A stretch of 64,000 nucleotides of DNA from Polaromonas eurypsychrophila (GCF_014641715.1 NZ_BMIG01000001.1:124001-188000), one strand, 5' to 3'; positions 42,836 to 51,352 are shown, counted from the first letter of the stretch. Numbers and translations are program-made. Notes: a model not told the origin generated them from the letters alone.

Positions 42836-43807
42836 TCAGCTGTCGAGCTGAATCCCGCGGGCGCGGGCAAGCTGGGTCCAGCGCGCAATGTCGGCCTTGA
42901 TGAAGTTGCCGAACTGTTCCGGCGTCATCACCTGCGGCTCGATCGCCTCGACCGAGAGTTTTTCGCGCAGGTCAGGTGCGCGCAGCACCGTGGCCAGGGT
43001 GTCGTTGAGCTGCTTCACGATGGGGGCAGGCATGCCGGCCGGGCCAACCACGCCGTACCACTGCTGCGCGTCAAAACCCTTGAAGCCGGACTCGTCCAGC
43101 GTCGGCAGGTCCTTGAACTGAGGGTGGCGCTGCAGCCCCGTCACGGCCAATGGGCGCACCCGGCCCGAGCGGATGTGCGGCACGGCGGCAGCCAGGCCCG
43201 GGAACATGGCCTGGGTCTGGCCGCCGATCAGGTCGGTGAACGCCGGCGCAATGCCGCGGTAGGGAATGTGCACCATGAAGGAGGCGATCTGCTGCTTGAA
43301 CAACTCCATCGTCAGGTGGGTGAGCGAGCCCTGTCCGGCCGAGCCGTAGCTGACTTTGCCAGGGTTCTTTTTCACGTAGTCGATGAATTCCCGGATGTTG
43401 TTCACAGGCAGCGAGGCATTGACCACCAGCACATTGGGCGTGCCGCCAATCATGCCGATCGGCGTGAAGTCCTTGATGGCGTCATAGGGGAGCTTGCGGG
43501 TCGCCGGACTGGTGCCGTGGGTGGCGACATAACCCTGCAGCAGCGTGTAGCCGTCGGGCGCCGCACGCGCCGCCGCCTGGCAGGCGATCACGCCGCCGCC
43601 GCCGCCCTGGTTGTCCACCACAAAATTTTGCTTCAGCAGATTGCCCCAGCGCTCGGTCACTGTGCGGCCGACCATGTCGCTGCCGCCGCCGGCCGATACC
43701 GGCACGATGTAGCGGATGGCCTTGGAGGGGTAGGCCGCCTGCGCACGGGAAAGGCTGGGCAGGCCCAGCAGCGCTGGCGCTGCCTGAAGAAGGGTGCGTC
43801 GTTTCAT
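42836..43807 (-). CDS. Bug-family (TctC) periplasmic solute-binding protein
   Basis: A 323-residue receptor with signal peptide (RRTLLQAAPALLGLPSLSRA) and the blocks IRYIVPVSAGGGSDMVGR, QGGGGGVIACQAAARA, DGYTLLQGYVATHGT and FKDLPTLDESG. It lies between the MmgE/PrpD gene and a GntR (FCD) regulator on the same strand, a common arrangement for small organic-acid uptake and catabolism units. No membrane subunits adjoin it. Confidence 0.93.
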   Translation of the reverse strand: MKRRTLLQAAPALLGLPSLSRAQAAYPSKAIRYIVPVSAGGGSDMVGRTVTERWGNLLKQNFVVDNQGGGGGVIACQAAARAAPDGYTLLQGYVATHGTSPATRKLPYDAIKDFTPIGMIGGTPNVLVVNASLPVNNIREFIDYVKKNPGKVSYGSAGQGSLTHLTMELFKQQIASFMVHIPYRGIAPAFTDLIGGQTQAMFPGLAAAVPHIRSGRVRPLAVTGLQRHPQFKDLPTLDESGFKGFDAQQWYGVVGPAGMPAPIVKQLNDTLATVLRAPDLREKLSVEAIEPQVMTPEQFGNFIKADIARWTQLARARGIQLDS

Positions 43808-43848
43808 GAGGTGTCTCCGGGGTGGTTTTTATAAAGCGGGTAAAAAAA

Positions 43849-44547
43849 TCAGGGCGCTGGTGCCGCATCGACCAGGCGCCGGAAGGCATCACTCACATGG
43901 TGTGCCATCAGGGCTTCGCAACGCTGCGGATCGCCGTCACGCACGGCCTGGACGATTTCCAGGTGTTCGGCAATCGAAGCCTGCATGCCGTAGTCGTGCG
44001 ACAGGTTTTTCAGGCGCGACAGGTGCAGCTTTTGCACGATGCCGCGGTAGCTGTCGGCCAGGGTCTGGTTGCCGGTGGCTTCGATCAGCGCCCAGTGGAA
44101 ACGCAGGTTCTCGCCGTAATAACGCTGGACTTCGTGTCGGCTCTCAGCATCTTTCATGGCCAGGGCGGCGTCTTCAAGAATTTCAAGCAAAGCGGTTTTG
44201 TCAGAAGCAGGTAATTGCGCTGCCTGGCGCCCGGCAAAACCGTCGAGCAGGCTGCGCATCTGGTAGAGGTCGCGGATCTCGGGTGCGTCGAGCTGGCGCA
44301 CAAACACGCCCGCATGTTTGCGCGCAACGACCAGGCCGGAGCTTTCGAGCTCGCGCAGCGCTTCACGCACCGGCACACGTGAAACGCCGAGACGGGCAGC
44401 GACATCGGGCTCGTTGATGCGTTGACCGGGCACCAGCACTCCCTTGAGGATCAGCGACAACATGTCACCCTTGACCAGTTTGGCCAAGGAGGTGTCACGA
44501 ACGTCGTTAAAACGGTCGGCGGAAGATTCGGTGAGCCAGGGCAGCAT
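43849..44547 (-). CDS. GntR-family regulator, FadR/FCD subgroup
   Basis: About 232 residues from ATG 44547 (LPWLTESSADRF...). The N-terminal winged HTH has INEPDVAARLGVSRVPVREA and ELESSGLVVARKHAGVFVRQ; the C-terminal FCD domain has the metal or ligand histidines in RFHWALIEATGN and IAEHLEIVQAVRDGD. It probably controls the receptor and MmgE/PrpD genes downstream. A perfect palindrome TCGTATACGA lies 25 bases upstream of the start. An open frame to 44643 includes this site and is therefore rejected. Confidence 0.92.
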   Translation of the reverse strand: MLPWLTESSADRFNDVRDTSLAKLVKGDMLSLILKGVLVPGQRINEPDVAARLGVSRVPVREALRELESSGLVVARKHAGVFVRQLDAPEIRDLYQMRSLLDGFAGRQAAQLPASDKTALLEILEDAALAMKDAESRHEVQRYYGENLRFHWALIEATGNQTLADSYRGIVQKLHLSRLKNLSHDYGMQASIAEHLEIVQAVRDGDPQRCEALMAHHVSDAFRRLVDAAPAP

Positions 44548-44571
44548 GGGATCAATCTGAGATTTGATATA

Positions 44572-44581
44572 TCGTATACGA
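44572..44581. promoter_or_regulatory. Candidate GntR/FCD operator
   Basis: TCGTATACGA, a perfect 10-base palindrome in an AT-rich context just upstream of the GntR gene, is of the GTATAC-centred type bound by FCD regulators. Auto-regulation is inferred. Confidence 0.5.
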
Positions 44582-44681
44582 AAATACTTACAAAAAAGAC
44601 CACCCGCCGTGATCATGCGGAATGCGTTTGGAACGCAGTACAAACAGGGAAGTGAGGGAGGCAGAGGCAGAGACGGGAGCC

Positions 44682-44978
44682 TCAGGGCAGGCGTTTGTCG
44701 TCGCGTATTTCGCGCACTTCAACATCCACCACATCGGCCTCGCGCACGGGGGCTGCGCCCCGTGCGCCGGCGCCGGGCCAGAAAGCGCCAGGAGAAACCT
44801 TCCGGAAGCGTCCGAACACCATGGGCTGGGGTTTCTTGCCGGTGATCAGGGCCTTGAGCAGGCCCAGGGCAATCAGGACCAGACTGGCCGCCAGCAGACT
44901 GATTGCAAAAACGGCCGCACATACCCACAGGATCAGACGCAGGGCAAACCGCAGGACGCGGTTGATGAAAGAAGGCAA
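44682..44978 (-). CDS. Small hypothetical membrane protein
   Basis: A 98-residue protein with a short amphipathic start, one long hydrophobic stretch (LRLILWVCAAVFAISLLAAS plus LVLIALGLLKALI) that may be two close helices, and a charged soluble tail. No family recognised. It follows the DUF962 gene on the same strand with 59 bases between. Confidence 0.6.
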   Translation of the reverse strand: MPSFINRVLRFALRLILWVCAAVFAISLLAASLVLIALGLLKALITGKKPQPMVFGRFRKVSPGAFWPGAGARGAAPVREADVVDVEVREIRDDKRLP

Positions 44979-45037
44979 GTGTTTATTCCCGATAAAACCA
45001 GTTTGGATTACATGTGGCTGAATGCTTGCACTTCAAG

Positions 45038-45496
45038 TTACCAGCGCAGGCCGAGTTTGGTGAAAAGTTTGCTCAGCACAAACAAGGGGCCGACCCACAG
45101 GTACTGAATATCTTCAAAGAACGAAGGCTTCTTGCCTTCCAGTTTGTGGCCAACGAACTGCAGCACCCAGGCGCCGATAAAAATCGCAACCGACAGTTCC
45201 AGCACCCAAGGCCCCATGGCAAACACCAGCGCCACAATCAACAGCGACCACAGCACCATCGTGACCAGGAATACCAGCGACAGGCGCATGTAATACACCA
45301 TGCTCGCCGCGATGAAGGCATAAGCGACATAGGGGTGAAGCGCAAACATCATGCCGACAAGGCTCAGCATGATGAGCGGGATGGCGATGAAATGGATCAG
45401 TTCGTTTTTTGGATTGCGGTGGCTTTCTTCGTAGTGCGCCAGCAACTGGTCAACCCGGCGGACGCCGTGGGCATTGGGAGAAACGGTGGTGTTCAT
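45038..45496 (-). CDS. DUF962 / Mpo1-like membrane protein
   Basis: A 152-residue multi-helix membrane protein of the DUF962 family, related to yeast Mpo1, an Fe(II)-dependent dioxygenase in 2-hydroxy fatty acid alpha-oxidation. The HYEESHRNPKNELIHFIAIP start with two conserved histidines and VGHKLEGKKPSFFEDIQYLW near the end are characteristic. ATG at 45496 is chosen because GGAGG lies just upstream on its strand. A lipid oxidation role is extrapolated from the eukaryotic relative. Confidence 0.85.
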   Translation of the reverse strand: MNTTVSPNAHGVRRVDQLLAHYEESHRNPKNELIHFIAIPLIMLSLVGMMFALHPYVAYAFIAASMVYYMRLSLVFLVTMVLWSLLIVALVFAMGPWVLELSVAIFIGAWVLQFVGHKLEGKKPSFFEDIQYLWVGPLFVLSKLFTKLGLRW

Positions 45497-45599
45497 GGTG
45501 GCCTCCACAGCCGGTATAAGGGTCCGGAGAAGAGGTCACTTTAAAGCATTCAGGTGGCAGCTGCCATTCGGGGAATCACCGTCCGTCGGGGCGGCTGCC

Positions 45600-46610
45600 C
45601 TATGCCGCCAGCAGGTCGAGCTGGTTTTTCAGGGCGTCCGCAATCGTCAGCCCCGCCTGATTTGCCTGTTGCTCCAGACTGGTTCTGCGTGCACCGGCCA
45701 GGCGCACCCCGTCGTCAAGCAGCATTTCGCTGATCAGCGTCTCCATGCGTTCGTCATACACATCGCGACCGGCCAGTGCGCCGGGATCGATCACCACAAA
45801 GGCCTGGCCGATGCGGGGCGCATTGCCTTCATCAACAAAAAACGAGGACGCTTCAAAGCCGAATTGGGCGCCTACAACGGCGGTCACCAGCAACTCGACG
45901 ATCAGCGCCAGCATCGAACCTTTGGAGCTGCTGACGGCGCCCAGCGGTAGCATGGAGCCAGCCAGCCCGGCCTTCGCGTCGGTGGTCGGCTGGCCCTGGC
46001 TGTCCAATGCCCAGCCCAGAGGAATCGGCCGGCCCTCTTTGGCCGCGACCATCAGTTTGCCGCGCGCTACTTCGCTGAGCGACAGATCAATCATCAGGGG
46101 GGCGGCATGGCGGCGCGGAAATGCTGCAGCCACCGGGTTGGTGCCGAAAATCGGGTGTTTGCCGCCAGCCGCCGGCATGGCTGCAGGCGAGTTGGCAAAG
46201 CCCAGGCCAACCATGCCGGCATCGGCCACCGCGCGCAGGTGATCGACCAGCACACCGCAGTGGTGGCTGTTGGTCACACCCGCAAAACACACGCCCAGTG
46301 ATTGCGCCGTGGTGATGGCGGTGGCGACAGCGAGATCGCAAGCTGGAAAAGCCAATCCCTGTTTTGCATCGACCAGCAGCGCTGCACCCCTGTGGCGGGC
46401 GATCACCGCCAACGCCTGCCCGTCGGCGCGGCCATTGCGCAGGTGCGTGGCGTACTGCACCACGCGGCTCAACCCGTGTGAGGTCAGGCCCTGCGCTTCG
46501 GCGCGCACCAGCGCCCGCGCGGTGCTGCCTGCCATGGCTTCGCCCGCGCCCGCGTTGCGCAGAGCGCGCGCCGCAAGGCGGCTTGCTTCTTCAATGGACA
46601 TGTGGGCCAT
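45600..46610 (-). CDS. comC: Malate/L-lactate dehydrogenase-family oxidoreductase, probable (R)-sulfolactate dehydrogenase ComC
   Basis: A 336-residue NAD(P)-dependent enzyme of the Ldh2/ComC family. Recognisable are RAEAQGLTSHGLSRVVQYA, the active-site FAGVTNSHHCGVLVDHLRAV and GTNPVAAAFPRR. Family members reduce keto acids; ComC interconverts sulfopyruvate and (R)-sulfolactate. The assignment rests on the adjacent suyB and suyA homologues on the same strand: sulfopyruvate reduced here would feed sulfo-lyase. Malate or ureidoglycolate activity cannot be excluded from sequence. A family 2 repeat separates it from suyB. Confidence 0.75.
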   Translation of the reverse strand: MAHMSIEEASRLAARALRNAGAGEAMAGSTARALVRAEAQGLTSHGLSRVVQYATHLRNGRADGQALAVIARHRGAALLVDAKQGLAFPACDLAVATAITTAQSLGVCFAGVTNSHHCGVLVDHLRAVADAGMVGLGFANSPAAMPAAGGKHPIFGTNPVAAAFPRRHAAPLMIDLSLSEVARGKLMVAAKEGRPIPLGWALDSQGQPTTDAKAGLAGSMLPLGAVSSSKGSMLALIVELLVTAVVGAQFGFEASSFFVDEGNAPRIGQAFVVIDPGALAGRDVYDERMETLISEMLLDDGVRLAGARRTSLEQQANQAGLTIADALKNQLDLLAA

Positions 46611-46677
46611 GGCTCAGGCCCGTGTGCGCAGCGAAGGGCCGCCCCGGGCAGGCACAGCCCCTTTTGACAAGGACTGG

Positions 46678-46730
46678 GGCAGCGTATCGCCGGAGGCTCG
46701 CGAAGCGACAAGCGTGGGGGCCATATTCAC
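46678..46730 (+). repeat. GC-rich dispersed repeat (family 2), partial copy
   Basis: GGCAGCGTATCGCCGGAGGC then TCGCGAAGCGACAAGCGTGG then GGGCCATATTCAC matches the 3' half of family 2. It overlaps the 3' end of suyB by four bases. Confidence 0.6.
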
Positions 46731-47902
46731 GCGCTTTCGAACAGACGCGTCAAAACAAATTCGCGGTGGCCCAGCGCTTCGGCCGCCGTAAAGCGCCCGT
46801 TGGCCGTGCGCAGCATGCTTTCCAGCAGCTTGTCGCCAGCTTGGTCCAGCGTGATCTCGCGCTGAAGCAGGCCCGAGGTGTCCACGTCGATGTGTTCGCT
46901 CATCAGCCGCACGGTGCGCGGGTTGGAGCAGATCTTGATGACCGGGACAATCGCGTTGCCGATGACATTGCCTTGGCCAGTGGGGAAGAAGTGCACGGCA
47001 TAACCGGAGGCGGCGCAGAGTGTGACCATCTCGGCAGCGGCGCTCGACGAGTCCATAAACCACAGGCCGGGATGCGTTGGCATCTCGGCCTTGTCGATGA
47101 CACCGTCCACCGTGCATTTCTTGCCAATTTTCTGGATGTTGCCGAGCGCCTTTTCCTCAATGGTGGTCAGGCCGCCGGCGATGTTGCCCTTGGTCGGCTG
47201 CGAGTCCGACAAGTCGCTGGTCTTATGGCGGTCGATCATGGCCTGGTAGCGGTTGAACATGAACATGAACTGGTCGCGGATTTCGTCCGTCGCGCAGCGC
47301 TCGGCCACAATTTTTTCGCCGCCGGTGATCTCGGAGGTTTCACCGAAACACAGGTAGTTGCCCAGCGGATGCAGCTTGTCGAAGGCGTTGCCGACGGTCG
47401 GATTGGCGCCGCAGCCGGAGGTGGTGTCCGACTCGCCGCATTTGGTGGAGACCCAGAGTTCGGAGATCGGGCAGACTTCGCGCTGCTTTTCGCTGGCCCA
47501 CTGCACATACTCACGGGCCGCTTTGGAGGCCCGCATGATGGTCTCGTGGTCGCCGTGGCCTTCAATGCCAAAGCCCACCACCGGTTTGCCGGTAGTGGCA
47601 ATGCCGTCCACCACTTTTTTGGTCCAGCTGTCCTCGATGCCAATGACCACGACGGCCGCGACGTTGGGGTTGCAGCCGGCGCCAATCAGGGTGCGGAAAT
47701 GCAGCTCCAGGTCGGCGCCGAACTGCAGGCGGCCGTAGGGGTGCGGAATGGCCATCGCGCCCTTGATGTTGTGGGCCACGGCTTCAGCGGCGGCATTGGA
47801 CAAGTCGTCCAGCGGAAGAATGATGACGTGGTTGCGAACGCCGACGCGTCCGTTTTCGCGGCGGTAGCCGAGGAAGGTGGTGTTTTTATCGATCACTGAC
47901 AT
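46727..47902 (-). CDS. suyB: (2R)-sulfolactate sulfo-lyase, large (beta) subunit
   Basis: A 391-residue UxaA-family (altronate/galactarate dehydratase) protein. Its start [20 protein letters not shown] and the [19 protein letters not shown] metal/cluster-binding block are the family marks; the length fits SuyB. With SuyA it splits (R)-sulfolactate into pyruvate and sulfite. The subunit pair, the ComC-like gene downstream and the YeiH/SuyZ exporter divergent from it point to sulfolactate rather than altronate; no uxaB or uxaC is present. ATG 47902 follows AAGGAA on its strand. Confidence 0.85.
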   Translation of the reverse strand: MSVIDKNTTFLGYRRENGRVGVRNHVIILPLDDLSNAAAEAVAHNIKGAMAIPHPYGRLQFGADLELHFRTLIGAGCNPNVAAVVVIGIEDSWTKKVVDGIATTGKPVVGFGIEGHGDHETIMRASKAAREYVQWASEKQREVCPISELWVSTKCGESDTTSGCGANPTVGNAFDKLHPLGNYLCFGETSEITGGEKIVAERCATDEIRDQFMFMFNRYQAMIDRHKTSDLSDSQPTKGNIAGGLTTIEEKALGNIQKIGKKCTVDGVIDKAEMPTHPGLWFMDSSSAAAEMVTLCAASGYAVHFFPTGQGNVIGNAIVPVIKICSNPRTVRLMSEHIDVDTSGLLQREITLDQAGDKLLESMLRTANGRFTAAEALGHREFVLTRLFESA

Positions 47903-47945
47903 GAATGGTTCCTTGATGAATTATTTTTCAGCGATCGCCGTGGAT

Positions 47946-48010
47946 CTGGCTTTGCCAGGCCACTGGCGATGCCCCCTGGGGGGAGGCGGACGCAGGCCGC
48001 TTCGGGGGGT
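47946..48010 (+). repeat. GC-rich dispersed repeat (family 2), degenerate copy
   Basis: CTGGCTTTGCCAG hairpin followed by GCCCCCTGGGGGGAGGCGGA and GCTTCGGGGGG resembles the first half of family 2. It separates suyA from suyB, so those two genes are not tightly coupled. Confidence 0.4.
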
Positions 48011-48291
48011 TACCATCTCTTGGTTTTTATGTTATGCACGTGCGCGTGCTGACCGGCCTTGATGTCGGCGACCACCTTGCCCATGTCGATGCCGTACTTC
48101 CAGACGGTATCGCCGGTGGTCATGTCCTTGAGCGCCACCTTGTGGCCAATCGGGATGTCCTGCTGTGCCTTCACATTGATCATGCGGTCTTCGTCCATGA
48201 TCCAGCCGGTCATGTCCATGCCGGACTTCACACCTTCCACAACGACGACTGCAACGGTGTCCTTGGCGTCATGCAATACAAAATGAATCAT
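48010..48291 (-). CDS. suyA: (2R)-sulfolactate sulfo-lyase, small (alpha) subunit
   Basis: A 93-residue SAF-domain protein equal in size to the SuyA and UxaA N-terminal subunit (IHFVLHDAKDTVAVVVVEGV...IPIGHKVALKDMTTGDTVWK). It pairs with SuyB to form the iron-dependent sulfo-lyase. ATG at 48291 is chosen; the frame is open to 48360 but that would include the promoter. A TTGACA/TAGACT promoter reads toward it from the divergent gap shared with a GntR regulator. Confidence 0.85.
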   Translation of the reverse strand: MIHFVLHDAKDTVAVVVVEGVKSGMDMTGWIMDEDRMINVKAQQDIPIGHKVALKDMTTGDTVWKYGIDMGKVVADIKAGQHAHVHNIKTKRW

Positions 48292-48328
48292 TGGTTTTTC
48301 CAGAAGTCCGAAGTTGAATCGAGTCGCC

Positions 48329-48356
48329 AGTCTAGGCACCCGAAAAACCTTGTCAA
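48329..48356 (-). promoter_or_regulatory. Sigma-70-type promoter for suyA
   Basis: On the minus strand TTGACA (48356-48351) is a perfect -35 box; 16 bases later TAGACT (48334-48329) is a four-of-six -10 box. The -10 ends 38 bases before the suyA ATG. Confidence 0.6.
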
Positions 48357-48410
48357 TCAACTCATATAAATGACTTGTCCAATGCCGGACGGCAATGTTC
48401 CAATAGTGCG

Positions 48411-49199
48411 GTGCAGGTCAAAAACAAAACGGTTCCATTAAAAACTTCGCCGGCGAACGATTCGCTGCCGCTGTACCGCCAGGTCAAGCGCGAATTGCAA
48501 AAAATCATCGAGGACGGCCACTATGGTCCGGGGAAACCTCTGCCCAGCGAGGCCACGCTGGCGCTTGCGCTGAAGGTCAGTGTAGGCACGCTGCGCCATG
48601 CGGTCGATGAACTGGTGCATGAGCATGTGCTGGTGCGGCGCCAGGGCAAGGGTACCTTTGTGGCGCCGCACAACCGCGCGCGCTTCATGTTCCAGTTTTT
48701 CCACGTGGAGCCGCGCTGGGACCCGGAGGATGACATGTCGCGCGAGCAGGTTTTCCCCGATATCGACTGCATCGCCTTTGCGCGTGACAAGGCCGACGAG
48801 GCCGAGGCGCGGGCCCTGCGCATCAAACCCGGCGACGCCGTGTTCCGGATAGAAAACAAGCTGGCGCTGCGGGGTCGCGTGGTGTTGCACGACCGGCTGG
48901 CCCTGTCCGCAGCCATATTCCGCCACCTCACCGAAAAACGCTTTTCCGAGCGGCCGAGCACGATTTACGCCTTGTTCCAGACCGATTTTGGCATCACGGT
49001 GCTGCGCGCCCAGGAGCGGGCCCGCGCGGTCGCAGCGGGGAGGGCAGTGGCGCGCGTACTGGGTGTGGCGGCTGGTGCGCCGGTGATGGAGGTGCACCGG
49101 CTGGCGCTGACCTTTGGTGACCGGCCGGTGGAGTACCGTATCTCCACCATCAACACCCAGGCGCACGACTACGTCAGCATGTTGTCGAAGACACCATGA
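48411..49199 (+). CDS. GntR-family regulator, HutC/UTRA subgroup, divergent from suyAB
   Basis: About 262 residues from GTG 48411 (a TTG at 48375 would give 274). The winged HTH has LPLYRQVKRELQKIIEDG and LPSEATLALALKVSVGTLRH; the C-terminal UTRA effector domain follows from about residue 80. Divergent from suyA and overlapping the exporter by four bases, it is the obvious local regulator of sulfolactate use. A TGCCG-GA-CGGCA inverted repeat at 48383-48394 could be its operator and favours the GTG start. Confidence 0.88.
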   Translation: MQVKNKTVPLKTSPANDSLPLYRQVKRELQKIIEDGHYGPGKPLPSEATLALALKVSVGTLRHAVDELVHEHVLVRRQGKGTFVAPHNRARFMFQFFHVEPRWDPEDDMSREQVFPDIDCIAFARDKADEAEARALRIKPGDAVFRIENKLALRGRVVLHDRLALSAAIFRHLTEKRFSERPSTIYALFQTDFGITVLRAQERARAVAAGRAVARVLGVAAGAPVMEVHRLALTFGDRPVEYRISTINTQAHDYVSMLSKTP

Positions 49200-50236
49200 G
49201 CCGGGGTGCGGCCCTGCGTGAACTGCCGCGCCGCTGGCGCGCGAAACTGGGCCTGCACTTTCCGGGCGTGCTGGTGTGTGGGGTGATCGCGCTGGCGGCC
49301 ACCTTTGTGTCCGAACATTACGGCGGCCCGCAACTGCTGTATGCGCTGCTGATCGGCCTGGCGTTTCATTTTCTCAACGACGATGCGCGGGTGGTCGCGG
49401 GCATCAACTTCTGCGGTCGCACCGTGCTACGCGTGGGCGTGGCCTTGCTGGGCGCACGCATCACGTTTGCGCAGGTGGCTGAACTGGGCCCGAAGACAGC
49501 GTTGCTGATGGTGCTGGCAGTGCTGCTGACGATGGTGTTTGGCCTGCTGCTGGCGCGCTGGCTCGGCTGCGCGCGCGATGAAGGCGTGCTGACTGGCAGT
49601 GCCGTGGCCATCTGTGGCGCGTCGGCTGCGTTGGCGGTGTCCTCGGTGTTGCCGCAAACCCGCGAGAACGAACGCTTCACCTTGCTGGCCGTGGTCGGCG
49701 TGACCGTGCTGTCCACCGTGGCCATGGTGATTTACCCGTTCAGCCTGAATGCCATCGGCTTGACGCCGGCGCAGGCCGGCATTGTGCTCGGCGGCTCCAT
49801 CCACGATGTGGCCCAGGTGGTGGCTGCGGGCATGATGTTGGGGCTGCAGGCTGGTGATACCGCGACGCTGGTCAAGCTGTTTCGCGTGATGCTGCTGATG
49901 CCGGTGGTGCTGGTGATCGCCGTGCTGTACCGCAATCATCCGGGCGTCAAGACGCCGGACACCGAAGTCCCGCTGATTCCCGGCTTTTTGCTGGCCTTCA
50001 TCGTGCTGGTGATGCTGGCCAGCGTGGGCACCATCACTGCCGACATGGCGCAGTTTGCCGGCGATGCTTCGCGCTGGATGCTGGTGACGGCGATTGCCGC
50101 AGCCGGTGTCAAAACCAGTTTTGAAGACCTGCTCAAGCTTGGCTGGAAACCAGTGGCCTTGCTGCTGGGCGAGACGGTGTTTATCGTGGCTTTTGTGGTG
50201 GCCGGCGTGTTGCTGCTGGGCTTGGGCACAGCCTGA
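49196..50236 (+). CDS. suyZ: YeiH/UPF0324-family exporter, SuyZ-like
   Basis: A 346-residue membrane protein with about ten helices of the YeiH (UPF0324) family. Marks are LIGLAFHFLN, FCGRTVLRVGVALLGARITF, GSAVAICGASAALAVSSVLP and GGSIHDVAQVVAAGMMLGLQ. SuyZ in this family has been proposed to export the sulfate or sulfite from sulfolactate cleavage, which fits its position with suyAB and the regulator it overlaps. Which sulfur species leaves the cell cannot be read from sequence. Confidence 0.85.
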   Translation: MSRGAALRELPRRWRAKLGLHFPGVLVCGVIALAATFVSEHYGGPQLLYALLIGLAFHFLNDDARVVAGINFCGRTVLRVGVALLGARITFAQVAELGPKTALLMVLAVLLTMVFGLLLARWLGCARDEGVLTGSAVAICGASAALAVSSVLPQTRENERFTLLAVVGVTVLSTVAMVIYPFSLNAIGLTPAQAGIVLGGSIHDVAQVVAAGMMLGLQAGDTATLVKLFRVMLLMPVVLVIAVLYRNHPGVKTPDTEVPLIPGFLLAFIVLVMLASVGTITADMAQFAGDASRWMLVTAIAAAGVKTSFEDLLKLGWKPVALLLGETVFIVAFVVAGVLLLGLGTA

Positions 50237-50248
50237 GCCACGGTGGCT

Positions 50249-51352
50249 CTATGCCAGCAGGGCCTGCGAAAATTCGCGTGCGTTAAAGGTTTCGAGATCT
50301 TCAAGTTTTTCGCCGACACCGATGAAATACACCGGCACCGGCTTGAGGCCCGGCGAGGCTTTTGCGCGCTCGCGCGCCCACAGTGCAATGGCGGCCAGCA
50401 CACCGCCCTTGGCCGTGCCGTCGAGCTTGGTCACGATCAGGCCGGTCAGTTGCAGGATGTCGTCAAAGGCTTTGACCTGGCTCAGCGCGTTCTGGCCGGT
50501 GTTGCCGTCAATGACCAGAATAATCTCGTGGGGAGCTGTACTGTCAGCTTTGCTGACCACCCGCTTGATCTTGCGCAGCTCTTCCATCAGGTGCAGTTGC
50601 GTCGGCAGCCGGCCCGCCGTGTCAACCAGCACCACGTCCTTGCCCCGGGCCTTGCCGGCACTCACCGCGTCAAAACTCACGGCCGCCGGGTCGCCGCCTT
50701 CCTGGCTGACGATTTCGACTCTGTTGCGGTCGGCCCAGACCTCAAGCTGCTCGCGTGCGGCCGCGCGAAAGGTGTCTGCCGCCGCCAGCAGCACCGATGC
50801 GCCTTCGTTGGCCAGGTGCCGCGTGAGCTTGCCGATGGAGGTGGTTTTGCCTGCGCCATTGACGCCCGCGACCATGATCACCGTGGGTTTGAATTCGCCG
50901 ATCACCAGCGCCTGCTCCAGCGGTTTGAGCAATTGGGTGAGGGCATCGGTCAGGATGTTCTTGACGGCCACCGGATGGGTCACGCCGCTGTCCTTGACGC
51001 GTCGCCTGACCTCGTCGAGCAGGTAGGCCGTGGCGCCCGTGCCGCTGTCGGCCATCAGCAGGGCAGATTCCAGGTCCTCGTACAGCGCCTCGTCAATCTG
51101 GGTGCCGGTGAATACGCCCGAGATGCTGGCGCCGGTCTTGTTCAGACCGGATCGGAGTTTGCTGACCCAGTGTTCGCGCACGGCCGGCGCGGCACCGGGC
51201 ACCGGGATCTCAATCGGCGTGACCAGCGCACTGCCGATAAGGCTGCCGCCCGGGCGGGGTGCGGTGATGTCGGGGGAGGGGGACGGCAGGGGCGCTGCCG
51301 GTGCGGCAGCGGGGGCGTCAGCAGGTTTTTTTTTCTTGAAGAAACTGAACAT
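50249..51352 (-). CDS. ftsY: Signal recognition particle receptor FtsY
   Basis: A 367-residue SRP GTPase receptor delivering ribosomes to the membrane. A short basic and Ala/Pro-rich A-domain (1-60) precedes the NG domain: P-loop GVNGAGKTT (163-171), DTAGRLPTQ (G3), and TKLDGTAKGG (G4). ATG 51352 leaves only 28 bases to the divergent M16 peptidase. The usual ftsEX neighbours are not in this window; rsmD and coaD follow the peptidases, the common Burkholderiales order. Confidence 0.97.
   Translation of the reverse strand: MFSFFKKKKPADAPAAAPAAPLPSPSPDITAPRPGGSLIGSALVTPIEIPVPGAAPAVREHWVSKLRSGLNKTGASISGVFTGTQIDEALYEDLESALLMADSGTGATAYLLDEVRRRVKDSGVTHPVAVKNILTDALTQLLKPLEQALVIGEFKPTVIMVAGVNGAGKTTSIGKLTRHLANEGASVLLAAADTFRAAAREQLEVWADRNRVEIVSQEGGDPAAVSFDAVSAGKARGKDVVLVDTAGRLPTQLHLMEELRKIKRVVSKADSTAPHEIILVIDGNTGQNALSQVKAFDDILQLTGLIVTKLDGTAKGGVLAAIALWARERAKASPGLKPVPVYFIGVGEKLEDLETFNAREFSQALLA

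Noticed and set aside
46727-48291. Altronate dehydratase (uxaA) as the identity of the suyAB-like pair
   Set aside because: Same superfamily, but there are no uronate genes nearby and the ComC-like and YeiH-like neighbours fit sulfolactate; kept as an alternative, not the call.
50235-50249. GAGCC-ACGGT-GGCTC hairpin between suyZ and ftsY ends
   Set aside because: Short stem without a T-run on either strand; not enough for a terminator call.
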